A stretch of DNA of 44,373 bases from a virus, in IMG/VR virus record IMGVR_UViG_3300031602_000008, positions 1 to 44,373 of that record. One strand, written 5' to 3'. The position numbers and the translations under genes are program-made. The notes under the pieces were generated by a model. The model had not been told where the DNA came from. It ran no database searches and worked only from the letters and a program-made list of their open reading frames with translations. Positions 24,794 through 35,184 of this stretch are shown here, one piece after another (the stretch's first letter is position 1; each line of letters begins with the position of its first letter).

Positions 24794-25645
24794 CTAATAG
24801 TTCCTATCAAATACATTTTGGTTAATTTCATCTACCTCAATATATTCTGGGGTATCTTCCATAATAATATCTAATTTTTTAATAGAATCATTAGATGTTT
24901 TTACTGATAAGCTAACACACTCAGCCATCATAAAATCATGGAAGTCTTGACTATCTTGCATCCAATCTCTTGGATGAGCTTTCTTTAATGCTAATGTTAC
25001 ATAATTATAAAAAGCCCAAGCAGTAAGATTAAAAGGATCTTTATCATCATCCTTAATGCTTTTTTTTATAAGGCTAACTTGTTGTGAATCAAGTATATCT
25101 TCATCAATAAACAATCTCCCTGTTAATTCAGACTTTTGCTTACAGTCTAAATCAATAGTTTTCATTAATTCTTTATCTTTTATGATACGCTTATAATGTT
25201 TTTCAGCATTCTTAATTTGATCTGCTATATGAGTTTTAACATCATAATCAGCTGAACCAGTATGCTTTCTTTTAAAATTCATTAAGTCACCGGCTATCAT
25301 ACCATTATAACAAACCATTACATATGCACCTATTGCACATTGAAATCTTGTACTCTTATCATAAGAGTTTGTCCAGGCAAACATCATTCCTACCTCTCTT
25401 TCAGTAACAATCTCTTGATCAATTGTTTGAGTTGGGTAAATATGATATATGCCTTGTGCTACATTGGCATTCATGTTTGCTCTATATGTTTCTTTTTGTA
25501 TTATAAATCCTGCATCTTTTAATAATTGATGAGTATTTTCTATCACTGATTTATGTGATACTACTGTGTATGTCTTACCATGTTGAGGTAAGTCAGCATT
25601 TTCTAAATGCCATCTGGATGTTTCTTTTGGTTTTGTATATCCCAT
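24794..25645 (-). CDS. DUF932-family phage/plasmid protein
   Basis: 283 aa, stop TAG. Shows the family layout: an early HKSVIENTHQLLKDAGF segment, a middle core with FQCAIGAYVMVCYNGMI, then a helical C-terminal half. The family is common on phages and plasmids, with no settled biochemical role. It lies between the 80-aa gene and small membrane genes, 37 nt from the former. Confidence 0.65.
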   Translation of the reverse strand: MGYTKPKETSRWHLENADLPQHGKTYTVVSHKSVIENTHQLLKDAGFIIQKETYRANMNANVAQGIYHIYPTQTIDQEIVTEREVGMMFAWTNSYDKSTRFQCAIGAYVMVCYNGMIAGDLMNFKRKHTGSADYDVKTHIADQIKNAEKHYKRIIKDKELMKTIDLDCKQKSELTGRLFIDEDILDSQQVSLIKKSIKDDDKDPFNLTAWAFYNYVTLALKKAHPRDWMQDSQDFHDFMMAECVSLSVKTSNDSIKKLDIIMEDTPEYIEVDEINQNVFDRNY

Positions 25646-25682
25646 AATAAACTTTTAATGTGTAAATATAATAAATTAATTT

Positions 25683-25925
25683 TTAATCAGGTAATTCTTG
25701 GTCTTTATCTATAGAAACTTCTGCAGTAGCTATTAAATGAACTGGATTTCCCTTTTCATCTTCACAATAGCTATACATACCATCTATATAAGCAAAGAAT
25801 AATCTTTGGCCAAGTTTAGCTTTAGCACCTGAAGGAGGAGTTCCATAGTCCCCCTTTACTATTACCCAAGTACCTAGAGGTACATTGTGTAATTCAATAG
25901 TATATTCATCTTCTGAATTTGACAT
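25683..25925 (-). CDS. Small beta-rich protein next to groEL
   Basis: 80 aa, mostly strands, with LGTWVIVKGDYGTPPSG, then LGQRLFFAYIDGMYSYC and HLIATAEVSI. It starts 16 nt after the groEL stop, where a groES-like gene could be expected. No GroES mobile-loop signature or family match was recognised. It could be a functional co-chaperonin substitute, as T4 gp31 is, or an unrelated SH3-like protein. Confidence 0.55.
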   Translation of the reverse strand: MSNSEDEYTIELHNVPLGTWVIVKGDYGTPPSGAKAKLGQRLFFAYIDGMYSYCEDEKGNPVHLIATAEVSIDKDQELPD

Positions 25926-25941
25926 TTTAAAATAGTTTTAA

Positions 25942-27573
25942 TTACATTCCAGGCATTCCTGGCATTCCTCCCATTGGTGGCATAGCACTCATAAGATCTT
26001 CATCTTTAATTAAAGCACATTCTGTGGTAAGTATCATACCAGCAACTGACGCTGCATTTTCTAATGCAATTCTAGTTACTTTACAAGGATCAATAATCCC
26101 TGCCTCAAGCATGTCTACATACTTATCATTCTTAGCATCATAACCTGCTCCAAATGATTTAGACATTACTGCTTCTAATTTAACATCAGCACTAACACCT
26201 GCATTCTCACAAATAGTTCTGAATGGTGCTTGTATAGCTCTTGACACAATATCAACACCAGTCATTTCATCATCAATAGGAGACATGTAAGCATTTAAGA
26301 TCAAACCTGTTCTAAGTAAAGCAACACCGCCTCCAGGTACAACACCTTCTTCTACAGCAGCTCTGGTTGCAGCAAGTGCATCATCAACTCTATCTTTCTT
26401 TTCTCTCATTTCTAATTCACTAGCAGCACCTACATAAAGAACTGCTACACCTCCACATAACTTAGCTAATCTTTCTTGTATCAATTCTTTATCATATTCA
26501 CTATCTATAGTATTAATTTGTGACTTAATATTATTAATTCTTTCTTTAATAGACTCAGGGTTACCCATGCCGTTAACAATTGTAGTATTATCTTTATCTA
26601 CAGTTATATTTTCTGCAGTACCTAGCATACTTAAATCTGTATTTTCAAGAGCCATTTCTCCTTCTTCAGTTATAACTGTAGCACCGGTCAAGATAGCAAT
26701 ATCTTCTAGCATAGCTTTTCTTCTTTCACCAAATCCAGGAGCCTTGACAGCTGCAACTTTTAAGCCACCTCTAATCTTATTGACCACTAAGGTTGCTAAT
26801 GCTTCTCCGTCAATGTCTTCAGCAATAATAAGCAAAGACTTACCAGATCCCATAACTAATTCAAGAATAGGCAGCATGTCTTTCATCACAGATATTTTTT
26901 TATCAATGATAAGAATATAAGGATGGCTTAATTCAGCAGCCATTTTATCTTGGTTAGTAACAAAGTAAGGACTTAAGTATCCTCTATCAAACTGCATACC
27001 TTCAACAGTATCCACATATGTTTCCATACCTTTAGCCTCTTCTACAGTTATAACTCCCTCATTACCAACTTTAATAAATGCTTTAGCAATTAAAGAACCA
27101 ATAGTTTTATCACTATTAGCAGATATAGTTGCAACCTGTTCTATCATATCAGAAGACTTACCTACTAAAGTAGATACCTTTCCTAATTGTTCTACAACAA
27201 GACTAACTGCTTTATCTATACCACGCTTTAAGTCCATGGGATTTGCTCCAGCTGCTACATTTTTAAGTCCTTCAGTTACTATAGCTTGAGCTAAAACTGT
27301 AGCCGTGGTAGTTCCATCTCCAGCTAAGTCATTAGTTTTGCTAGCAACTTCTTTTACCATTTGAGCTCCCATATCTTCTAAAGGATCATCCAGTTTTACC
27401 TCCTTAGCAACTGTAACACCATCTTTAGTTATTTGAGGACCCCCAAAAGATTTAGAAATAATTACATTTCTACCTTTAGGGCCCAGTGTTACCTTAACTG
27501 CATTAGCTAAAGCATCTACTCCATTTTTTAAACCATTTCTGGCTTCTACATTAAATTTGATTTTTTCTGACAT
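25942..27573 (-). CDS. groEL: GroEL chaperonin
   Basis: 543 aa, full-length compared with about 548 for bacterial GroEL. Equatorial motifs are intact: [17 protein letters not shown] with D51, AGDGTTTAT with D86, and the late [14 protein letters not shown] followed by PGGGVALL. The C-terminus has the GGM-type tail ([12 protein letters not shown]). Folds proteins in an ATP-driven double ring, presumably phage capsid or replication proteins, or the very large fibres. Bacterial-like sequence implies acquisition from a host. 9 nt after the DNA polymerase gene. No classical groES is visible. Confidence 0.97.
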   Translation of the reverse strand: MSEKIKFNVEARNGLKNGVDALANAVKVTLGPKGRNVIISKSFGGPQITKDGVTVAKEVKLDDPLEDMGAQMVKEVASKTNDLAGDGTTTATVLAQAIVTEGLKNVAAGANPMDLKRGIDKAVSLVVEQLGKVSTLVGKSSDMIEQVATISANSDKTIGSLIAKAFIKVGNEGVITVEEAKGMETYVDTVEGMQFDRGYLSPYFVTNQDKMAAELSHPYILIIDKKISVMKDMLPILELVMGSGKSLLIIAEDIDGEALATLVVNKIRGGLKVAAVKAPGFGERRKAMLEDIAILTGATVITEEGEMALENTDLSMLGTAENITVDKDNTTIVNGMGNPESIKERINNIKSQINTIDSEYDKELIQERLAKLCGGVAVLYVGAASELEMREKKDRVDDALAATRAAVEEGVVPGGGVALLRTGLILNAYMSPIDDEMTGVDIVSRAIQAPFRTICENAGVSADVKLEAVMSKSFGAGYDAKNDKYVDMLEAGIIDPCKVTRIALENAASVAGMILTTECALIKDEDLMSAMPPMGGMPGMPGM

Positions 27574-27582
27574 GTCTTTTGT

Positions 27583-29577
27583 TTAAAATAATTTTAATTG
27601 ATTTGAGGATACAGATAATATCCCATTAATTTCTGATTCAATAGCTTGCAAATAATAACCCTTATCAATGTTATAAGAACTCCATTTGGGTTTCACTTCC
27701 ATTTTGTTATACACAGTTTGTAGCCAATTTCCAGCTTCTAATTGAATTTCTCTACCATCCTTTTTGTTTTTCTTTATGATTTTAACTCCTTTCTTAGAGA
27801 CAAAATATCTATTTATTTTTTGAAGTGATTCTTCATTGAATTCACCATCAACTATAGATCTAGCTATTTGCTTCCAATCCCCTTTAGATTTACCTCCTAT
27901 ACAATAATCCAGAATATTCATATTTTCTTCTAGATACTGTTCAGGTAATATATCATTAACAAAATATTGATATATTGCTTTAGGTATTACTAATTTAGAT
28001 TTATTCTTATGCAATTGAAGATCATGAAAATCAAACCTACCTTTTAACTTTACAGGTGCAAAACTAAACTTATCCTTATTTACTTTAAATAAATAATGAG
28101 GTTGAGATTGCTTTAACTCTCTCCATTTAGTAATGTCAACATCAATAAAATCATTAACACCAATATAATTGTTCACATCAGCTAGTATAAGTTTTTGATA
28201 TTTATCATGTTCTAAATTAAGATTGGTTTTATCTTCCCATTCTTTACATATTTGCATATACTCATCAATATATTTTCTAGGAATTAGAGTTTCTACACCA
28301 TCTGTATTTTGTAATAATGCTATAGCACCAGGAATTCTTTCCATAATTTGTTCATACAACATCATCAATGTAAGTTGACCATTGATTGTTATCTTTAAAC
28401 ACAATTCAGGATCATAAAAGAAGCTGTTTTCATCATTACTAAGACCAAAAGTAGAATTAAGTATAATCTTATATACATAGTTCATTGGATTGCTCTTAGG
28501 TATCTTCTTACGCTCTTCAAAGAACCATTCATATTGATCACAAAATGCTTCTTTAGGGAAATGACCAGGTGAAAATTGATTTTTAATAGCAAGATTAGGA
28601 TAAAAACTAGTAACATCTGAAGACATTATTACCATTTCTTCATCACTCTCATAAATACCTTTCTTAGCAGCACCATGAACACCTCCTAAACCAAAATCAG
28701 TTTTAACATCTTTATAGTTAATGCTATATTTAAAGCTTCCTTTAAGTTTGCTTGCATCAACTTCTAAAGATTTAAACCTTTCATGTATTGTTTTAAATTC
28801 TAAGGATGTAAATGAAATATAAGGTAATATTATATCAGATACTTTTATTGTATCCCTATAGGTTCTCATTACTTTAAGATCTCTTTTTTGTATGTTAAGC
28901 TTCTGAGTTAAGAAATAACCAAAAACTTCTTTGCTTATTCTGGGTTCAGATGCACTGAATAAATCAATACCATATGTTTTAGTGAGTTCTTTCCTTAAAC
29001 CTATCTGTGACTTAGCTCTATTAAAGATTTCTTTAGTAGATTTAACATCATTTATACAATATTCTAAGATTACATCTATTTCATCTTGTGTAGTTATCTT
29101 TGTCTCATGATGAATAGGCATATCTAGGATATTTTCCCAATCCATACTATATTGTATCCACTTTAGACTTGAACGTTTAGCTGGATTATCCCAGTGATGC
29201 ATTTTAAATACATCTATTTGACCCATTCTCATCTTCCATTGTGGATAATCACTGAATTCTCTATTGTTAGATTTAGTAATACATTTCTGAGCATATTTAT
29301 ATATAATTGATGCTATCTCACAACCACTTAAATCTTTCCAAAGAAAATAGTTATCTAATATATAATGAGTGATCTGTGCATCAAAAGCTAATCCATTGTA
29401 GGATATATGCCACTCTTTGTTATTTATGTTATTTTCTAAGAACTTAATGAACTCTGGTAAATCATTTTGCAGATCATGAACAACAAAGATTTCAGTTTCC
29501 TGAGTCTTATAATGTTCAAATACACCTGTAAAACAATTGGCCAAGGTTTCATAGTCCATTACCCAATGTTTTTTCAT
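27583..29577 (-). CDS. Family B DNA polymerase with 3'-5' exonuclease
   Basis: 664 aa. Exonuclease residues: D8 and E10 (MDYETL), N61-D66 (NGLAFD), Y173-D177 (YCIND). Polymerase motifs: GVHGA near 299-303, motif A DVTSFYP with D321, motif B KIILNSTFG (K370, N374, G378), and motif C NTDG (424-427). Motif C replaces the usual DTDS, keeping one Asp (D426); metal ligands D321 and D426 remain. Replicates the phage genome. Compact and lacking obvious terminal-protein insertions. A strong terminator lies just upstream, so it probably has separate transcription with groEL. Confidence 0.9.
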   Translation of the reverse strand: MKKHWVMDYETLANCFTGVFEHYKTQETEIFVVHDLQNDLPEFIKFLENNINNKEWHISYNGLAFDAQITHYILDNYFLWKDLSGCEIASIIYKYAQKCITKSNNREFSDYPQWKMRMGQIDVFKMHHWDNPAKRSSLKWIQYSMDWENILDMPIHHETKITTQDEIDVILEYCINDVKSTKEIFNRAKSQIGLRKELTKTYGIDLFSASEPRISKEVFGYFLTQKLNIQKRDLKVMRTYRDTIKVSDIILPYISFTSLEFKTIHERFKSLEVDASKLKGSFKYSINYKDVKTDFGLGGVHGAAKKGIYESDEEMVIMSSDVTSFYPNLAIKNQFSPGHFPKEAFCDQYEWFFEERKKIPKSNPMNYVYKIILNSTFGLSNDENSFFYDPELCLKITINGQLTLMMLYEQIMERIPGAIALLQNTDGVETLIPRKYIDEYMQICKEWEDKTNLNLEHDKYQKLILADVNNYIGVNDFIDVDITKWRELKQSQPHYLFKVNKDKFSFAPVKLKGRFDFHDLQLHKNKSKLVIPKAIYQYFVNDILPEQYLEENMNILDYCIGGKSKGDWKQIARSIVDGEFNEESLQKINRYFVSKKGVKIIKKNKKDGREIQLEAGNWLQTVYNKMEVKPKWSSYNIDKGYYLQAIESEINGILSVSSNQLKLF

Positions 29578-29598
29578 TTATTAATTAATTTTATAGCC

Positions 29599-29624
29599 AA
29601 AAAAACCCCAAGTCAATGAGGTTT
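29599..29624 (-). terminator. Rho-independent terminator before the DNA polymerase gene
   Basis: Minus strand reads AAACCTC, an 8-nt loop, GGGGTTT, then further T's: a perfect 7-bp stem (one G-U) with a T-tract. It ends the upstream operon or attenuates readthrough into the polymerase/groEL genes. Confidence 0.75.
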
Positions 29625-29657
29625 ATTTTTTAGTTAATAGAGAGTTATAAACTCAAA

Positions 29658-30077
29658 TTATTGACCAGGTACTATAAGGTTAGAAACTTTTGTTTCTTTA
29701 GTATCAACAAAAAATTCATTGTAATCAAAATCTCCAGCATTTATAGCAAACATGTGAATAAAAGTTTCAATGTCTTTTTTATCACTTAAATAGAATTCAG
29801 AAAAAGTATCCACTAATCTTCTTTCTTCTTTAACAGTTTTACCAGTTTGTTGATTTGGTGTTTTAAGTCTCATAGGTTGTCCTTCATCATCAAGTTTTGC
29901 AACCATGTGATAAGATTGTTTCATAACCTTACTAATTACAGCTAAGATGCTTGACGAAGGGTCAAACATAGCTTCTACATATGGTGAGTCAGAGCTCACA
30001 GGTATCAAAGTAAATGACTTGGCATTTCTAAAGCTAGAATTTACTAGCATCATGTTCTGTCCAATATTTTTTGTCAT
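29658..30077 (-). CDS. Hypothetical protein
   Basis: 139 aa, no family recognised. Begins MTKNIGQNMMLVNSSFRNAKS and ends FVDTKETKVSNLIVPGQ. The middle has a charged segment around KLDDEGQPMRLKTPN. It is the last gene before a terminator, 11 nt after the 192-aa gene, inside the nuclease and MoxR/VWA neighbourhood, so it may serve the same process. Confidence 0.6.
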   Translation of the reverse strand: MTKNIGQNMMLVNSSFRNAKSFTLIPVSSDSPYVEAMFDPSSSILAVISKVMKQSYHMVAKLDDEGQPMRLKTPNQQTGKTVKEERRLVDTFSEFYLSDKKDIETFIHMFAINAGDFDYNEFFVDTKETKVSNLIVPGQ

Positions 30078-30088
30078 AGTATAAATTT

Positions 30089-30667
30089 TTATTTTGTCAA
30101 AGATATAGAACTTCTTTTTAATAATTGCTTAATTATTTGATTATTATCAAATAAAGTTTCTTTTTCTATATCAGGAGGAGTACATACTTCATATGTTGAT
30201 TCAATAATTTCTTTATCCACACCTAGAAACAATGCGTATTCTTCATGCACTTCTTCAGGAGATAAGAAACCTTGAACATATTCAGATATTTTCCCTTTAG
30301 AGCCAAAGAATTCTATAATACTAATTTTAGTTTCTAAAGTGAGTTGAGAGTATTTACCCTTAACAAATCTTTTATGATCTGATTTTAATTTAGTAAAATC
30401 AAAGATGTATAAATGTCTTTTTTCATCTAGTTCTATACTATCTTCAAATAAAGAATGATTAAGAAGAAAATCCTTTTCAAATTTAATAAAGGTGGGTGTT
30501 TTTTTTGTTTTATATTCACAAAAAAATCTATAATCATCAAGATCATAAACATTATCCCATGCTACATATGTTTGTATAGGAACATGTGCCATTCCTTTTT
30601 TAATATGTAACAAGGGATAAAGAAATACTTTACTCTTTTGAAAGTAGTCAGTGTATACTATAGTCAT
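30089..30667 (-). CDS. Hypothetical protein
   Basis: 192 aa, soluble, aromatic-rich, no family recognised. It starts 1 nt after the end of the nuclease gene region (30669), suggesting coupled translation. Visible segments: VPIQTYVAWDNVYDLDDYRFF and RHLYIFDFTKL. Confidence 0.6.
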   Translation of the reverse strand: MTIVYTDYFQKSKVFLYPLLHIKKGMAHVPIQTYVAWDNVYDLDDYRFFCEYKTKKTPTFIKFEKDFLLNHSLFEDSIELDEKRHLYIFDFTKLKSDHKRFVKGKYSQLTLETKISIIEFFGSKGKISEYVQGFLSPEEVHEEYALFLGVDKEIIESTYEVCTPPDIEKETLFDNNQIIKQLLKRSSISLTK

Positions 30668-30668
30668 A

Positions 30669-31661
30669 TTATAAGTTAACTTTATTAGCTAAGAATTCCA
30701 TAGGTAATGAGTAATCTTTTGTCTTATAATGAAAATCAGCAGTTTTTAGAGCTCCACCTAATCCATCAGCCCAATCATTTATAGTATTAGCACTTACATC
30801 AAACACATATACTTGATTATATTTATCTATAACAATAAATTTAAAGTCTATATCATATTCATCAGCGTTATCTCCTAATGTATCATATACTAACTTCATA
30901 TATATAGCAGCTTGTAACCAATAATTATAAAAATCTATTGTTTCTTTAAAATCTGAGATAGTTTTACCTGTTGTTTTTAAATCACATATAGTTACTTCTT
31001 TAGAATCATGATTAATTTTATAATAATCTATATAACCATGTAAACCAAAAGGTGAATTAATTAATTTAGATTTAAGATACTTTTCACTATGGGTCTCTAC
31101 TGGATCTAAATCAAAATCTGTCTGTACTTCAGAGAATAATCCCATAACTTCAGTATTATTTTTAAGATATTCAACTCTTTCAGTACACCTTAGTAAAGTA
31201 TCTTGGTCAACTACATCAATATTACTGTTACCTAAGAATTCCCAGTATGGTTCATTATCTTCTGTTCTTATCTTAGTTATCCTTGACTCATCAGCTTTAA
31301 GAGATTGAAATAGATTTAAATTCTTTAATGAATCTAAAATTATATGATCTTCACAAGAAGCTAGTGTTGCTGCATCAGTATGAAGAGCCATATCTTTTAA
31401 TACTTTTCTAATATTATCACTAGGAGCTTTCCCCGGTACAACATTGAATTTATTAGAAATATTTTCTGGTTCAAATAGCATGCAGTGAATAAGCTTCCCT
31501 TCTATTAAGTGCTTATCTGTTCTGACCTCACGGTCCCATAATATATAGTCCTTATAGAATAAGGATGGTGAAAACAATAATTTATTTAATGAAGAGTAAC
31601 TAAAGCAAAAATCTTTATTTGCATAAAAAGCTTCTTCTTTTTGTATATTTATATTTAACAT
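30669..31661 (-). CDS. PD-(D/E)XK exonuclease (RecE/Cas4-like)
   Basis: 330 aa. Catalytic pattern: H59 in EGKLIH, D212 in GYID, D227 and K229 in ICDLKTTG, and Q250/Y254 in YNYWLQAAIY. This is the RecB/Cas4-type nuclease core (DUF3799-like) of phage recombination exonucleases. Likely acts on DNA ends with the Sak4-like ATPase and SSB. Overlaps the 398-aa gene by 7 nt. Confidence 0.85.
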   Translation of the reverse strand: MLNINIQKEEAFYANKDFCFSYSSLNKLLFSPSLFYKDYILWDREVRTDKHLIEGKLIHCMLFEPENISNKFNVVPGKAPSDNIRKVLKDMALHTDAATLASCEDHIILDSLKNLNLFQSLKADESRITKIRTEDNEPYWEFLGNSNIDVVDQDTLLRCTERVEYLKNNTEVMGLFSEVQTDFDLDPVETHSEKYLKSKLINSPFGLHGYIDYYKINHDSKEVTICDLKTTGKTISDFKETIDFYNYWLQAAIYMKLVYDTLGDNADEYDIDFKFIVIDKYNQVYVFDVSANTINDWADGLGGALKTADFHYKTKDYSLPMEFLANKVNL

Positions 31662-32851
31662 TCTATTTTCATATTTTCATTTATTTCTTTTTTTACCTGT
31701 AAAGATTCTAAGTCAACCTTAAATACATCAGCTTCTTTTCCTACTAGACTTCCAAGAATATTTATATATAATTTTTTTCTGGTATAATCTACAGCAAATT
31801 TAGTTAATTTATCACACTTAATCAATTGTTGAATATAATTGTTATAACTATAAATAGTAGCTGTAGAAGAACTTCCTTCAAAATCTTTCATTCTAATTCT
31901 AAATGATCTAACATTTACACTATTCCAATTATTAGTATCTTTTAACCAATCATATTCCCAATAAAATATAGCAGATGCAACATCAAAAGATTTATTAATA
32001 TTACAATTAGCAAGCATTTCTAGAGCCAATGTTCTATCCTCTTTATTAGAGCTATGTATCATTTTTGTTATATCATCTAATTGATGTGTCTCTAATACAG
32101 CTAAGTCAGCATCAATAATATCACATATATCAGTATCATAAACTTTATTAGTATTAGAATTAACTAATTCATGAAATACTTTAATGTCTGATGGATCTTT
32201 AATGATTACATCACGCAACGTAGGACTTTTATCACGTAAATCTTGGAAATATTTATCTATTAAATTATTAGCATCAAGAAATAATGGTTTATGGATTGAT
32301 ATAGTACTCTCATAACCATGATAATTTTTAGTAAATGATACACGTGCATCTCTTGGTAATTCTGCTAACATATCAATAGCTTTTTGTCTTCCTTTTTCAG
32401 ACAACAGATTTTTATTTTTTAGAAAAACTAGAAAATCATAAAATTCTTTAAAGTTATGATGAGAAGTCCAACTTGTTTCAAGTAATTGTTTTATTGTTTT
32501 AACAGAAACAACATGTAAATCTGCTTTATCAGGATTTCTTATTACTTTCATATTAAATTTATCCTTTAATAAATCCACTTTTTGTCTAGGTAAATCCAAG
32601 TTAGGAAATCTATATATGCTCTTATCTTTAAGATCAATATTTTCTTCTATATTAAATAGACAAAAATTACTAAGTTCTTTTTTTGATATATCATATCCCT
32701 CTACTGTTCCTATATATAATCCACTTTCTTTCAATGTAAATGCAGAATCTAAAAGTTGACATTTATTAAATTCATCATTTATTGATGTAGTACATGCAAC
32801 ATTATCATCTTTATTGATAATATCTAGTATTAATTTATATCTTTTTATCAT
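31655..32851 (-). CDS. Paralogue B of the MoxR/VWA cassette
   Basis: 398 aa, no named family recognised. It shares an arrangement with the 347-aa neighbour: a KADLHVVSVKTI segment (109-120) aligns with QADLIVGHDDII, and DICDII...NKEDRTLALEML aligns with DTETIL...DDRYLASKVI, in the same order, followed by a Trp-rich helical region. It overlaps the nuclease gene by 7 nt and the paralogue by 4 nt (ATGA). Probably a substrate or adaptor of the adjacent ATPase/VWA pair; inference from context. Confidence 0.65.
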   Translation of the reverse strand: MIKRYKLILDIINKDDNVACTTSINDEFNKCQLLDSAFTLKESGLYIGTVEGYDISKKELSNFCLFNIEENIDLKDKSIYRFPNLDLPRQKVDLLKDKFNMKVIRNPDKADLHVVSVKTIKQLLETSWTSHHNFKEFYDFLVFLKNKNLLSEKGRQKAIDMLAELPRDARVSFTKNYHGYESTISIHKPLFLDANNLIDKYFQDLRDKSPTLRDVIIKDPSDIKVFHELVNSNTNKVYDTDICDIIDADLAVLETHQLDDITKMIHSSNKEDRTLALEMLANCNINKSFDVASAIFYWEYDWLKDTNNWNSVNVRSFRIRMKDFEGSSSTATIYSYNNYIQQLIKCDKLTKFAVDYTRKKLYINILGSLVGKEADVFKVDLESLQVKKEINENMKIEC

Positions 32852-33891
32852 TTTATTGAATTTTTTAAATATTGTTGATATTCTTTTTTAACTGCTACTT
32901 TAAAGGTATAAAGATCTCTATTGTTTATGCTTATTTGTTTTCTTACAATAGGTTCTAAATATCTAAATGTAGTTTTACATAATTTATCTTCTGATTCTAA
33001 CCATAAAATCATATCCTGAGCACTTCTTCTTTCAAATTTTACAAAATTAGATTGTGAAACCCAGTATTGAATATCTTTATCTCTATTAAAATTGTGTAAG
33101 ATACTACTGCAGTCTTGTGCAAATTGCCACAACAAATGATAATTTTTTGTATAATCTATAGCTGGTATAACTTTAGATGCTAAATATCTATCATCTGAAC
33201 CTGAACTCAATTGAAGTTTTAAATCAGCTAATAATTGCTCATCCATAATCATTGTATTAGCAGATTTATGTAATATAGTTTCTGTATCTACCACTGATAA
33301 ATCAGTTGTTTCAATTAAATGAGCTAAGTTAATTGCCAATCCTGTTATTAACCATTGGTCATAAAGAGAATCTTCAATGTTTAAATTATAATACCTGATC
33401 TTTTCAGTTATTTTACTAGTAACAATTACATTATTAGGATGACTATCAATTAAAACATGTAAAGGTGATCCTGCATTACTTGCTCCACTTGTTATTTCAT
33501 AATTCCATAACTTATTCATCATGTTAGTACTGGGGATATTCTCACCATTTTCTAAGTTCATAATAATATCATCATGACCAACAATAAGATCTGCTTGAGT
33601 ATAATCATTAGTGACAGTAATCTTATGTTCTTTTAATGCAGCTTTAAGTCTGTCCTGAGATACACTGCATTTTGGAAGAATAAAAGCTTTCTTTTTATGT
33701 ATAAACGTATTCCCAGATTCAGTTGGAACTGTTAAGGAACTGTGTATTTTTTCATATGTTGTTTGATCTTGAGTTACTAATACATCTTCTACTATAGAAC
33801 CAGCAATAACCCCATAAATAGGGTCATTGTCTAGTCCATAGTGAGTTAATGCATCAGTATTAAAATCTTGATATACTGATTTATTTGCCAT
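32848..33891 (-). CDS. Paralogue A of the MoxR/VWA cassette
   Basis: 347 aa, no named family recognised. Residues 68-110 and 201-300 align in order with the 398-aa protein downstream, showing an old tandem duplication. C-terminus is basic and helical (FKVAVKKEYQQYLKNSIK). It starts 4 nt after the MoxR ATPase gene ends and overlaps the next gene by 4 nt, so all three are translationally linked. Confidence 0.65.
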   Translation of the reverse strand: MANKSVYQDFNTDALTHYGLDNDPIYGVIAGSIVEDVLVTQDQTTYEKIHSSLTVPTESGNTFIHKKKAFILPKCSVSQDRLKAALKEHKITVTNDYTQADLIVGHDDIIMNLENGENIPSTNMMNKLWNYEITSGASNAGSPLHVLIDSHPNNVIVTSKITEKIRYYNLNIEDSLYDQWLITGLAINLAHLIETTDLSVVDTETILHKSANTMIMDEQLLADLKLQLSSGSDDRYLASKVIPAIDYTKNYHLLWQFAQDCSSILHNFNRDKDIQYWVSQSNFVKFERRSAQDMILWLESEDKLCKTTFRYLEPIVRKQISINNRDLYTFKVAVKKEYQQYLKNSIK

Positions 33892-33895
33892 AATT

Positions 33896-35173
33896 CTATT
33901 TCATTGTCATTTTGATAATTTCAGGAATCATCATTAATTTATTAAACTTTTGTTTATTACCATTAAAAATAGTTCTAATAATTAAATACTTAAGATCATT
34001 AGTAAAATAATCTTTTGTAGCTAAAGACTTCAATCTATCAGTAATTTTCTGGTTTATAGTATTTTCCTTAGAATATACTACAGCATAGTTACCCATTCTA
34101 GTTGCAAGAGTTGCAGCTATATCAGCACGATATGTATCATCTTGCCCAATACAACTACGTAATTCACCTAAAATATATGATTCATTTTCATGTGTCAATA
34201 AATCTTTTGGTGAAACTAATTTATCTAATTTATTATTAATAAATGTAGTAAACATAGAAGCAAATGCATCTCCAACAGATCCTTCACCAATCATTTGAAT
34301 TAATGATAAGTTCTCTTCAAACTTTTCAAAACTTGAGATTGAATTAAAGAATGTTGTTATAGATCTTGCATTAGTTTCTTGAGTTACAAGTTCAGGGTGT
34401 AGTAATAGAAAGTTAATACATCTTGAATCTATACCTGCACTCTCCGCCCATTGGGCCCATACATTAACATCAAACTTTAGATTAGCAGTTACATATCTAG
34501 TTTTCTGTGCAGAATCCACACTGTTAACCATATAGTCTCCATTATCTGGATTTGCTGTTAACATAATATGCCAGTCCTTTGGTAATGTCCATGAGATGTA
34601 AGTTTGACGGTCAATTAATTCCATTACTGCTTGAATAAATCTTGTGTCAGCTCTATTCCAGTCATCAAGTAATAATATACCACCCTCTTTTGCATCTGCA
34701 ATCCATTCTGGTGCACAATAAGACATCCTGTTCTTACCAGTCATTTTGTATCCATTTTTTAGATACTCTTGTACAGCAAGTTCATCAATCCACATACCAA
34801 CTTTTTTTGTAATAGTTGCTGGCATTTTTGCTAGATCTGATGCTGCAGCAGTTCTTTGTGCTGCTGTATAATTTAGGTCATCAATTGCTTTATTAGGATT
34901 AGATATTGTTTTTTCCTTATACATTTGAAATTGTCTAACAGGAAAACCAACTAAATCTCCTAATTCTTCTATCTGTGCAAGATTCAGCTTTACAAATTTT
35001 AATTTGTTTTCTGCAGCTAATTCTACTATAGTGGAAGTTTTACCAATACCTGATTCACCTACTACTTCTATAGATACTGGTGATTTTCCATTTTTTTGTA
35101 AAAATCTATTATTTTCTATAATATGATTTACAAATCCTTTTAATTCTGTTACGTTTAAATTTACTTGTGCCAT
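33896..35173 (-). CDS. MoxR-like AAA+ ATPase
   Basis: 425 aa. Walker A GESGIGKT (39-46), Walker B GGILLLDDWNRA (D170, D171), sensor 1 LTANPDN (N208), and a possible arginine finger near R226. The insert before Walker B with WIDE and the following SAQKTRY fit MoxR/dynein-type AAA+ proteins. These usually pair with VWA proteins as chaperone-like remodelling machines; here the VWA gene is 11 nt upstream. Substrate unknown; possibly a phage or host complex. Confidence 0.88.
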   Translation of the reverse strand: MAQVNLNVTELKGFVNHIIENNRFLQKNGKSPVSIEVVGESGIGKTSTIVELAAENKLKFVKLNLAQIEELGDLVGFPVRQFQMYKEKTISNPNKAIDDLNYTAAQRTAAASDLAKMPATITKKVGMWIDELAVQEYLKNGYKMTGKNRMSYCAPEWIADAKEGGILLLDDWNRADTRFIQAVMELIDRQTYISWTLPKDWHIMLTANPDNGDYMVNSVDSAQKTRYVTANLKFDVNVWAQWAESAGIDSRCINFLLLHPELVTQETNARSITTFFNSISSFEKFEENLSLIQMIGEGSVGDAFASMFTTFINNKLDKLVSPKDLLTHENESYILGELRSCIGQDDTYRADIAATLATRMGNYAVVYSKENTINQKITDRLKSLATKDYFTNDLKYLIIRTIFNGNKQKFNKLMMIPEIIKMTMK

Positions 35174-35184
35174 TTTCTTTTTTA

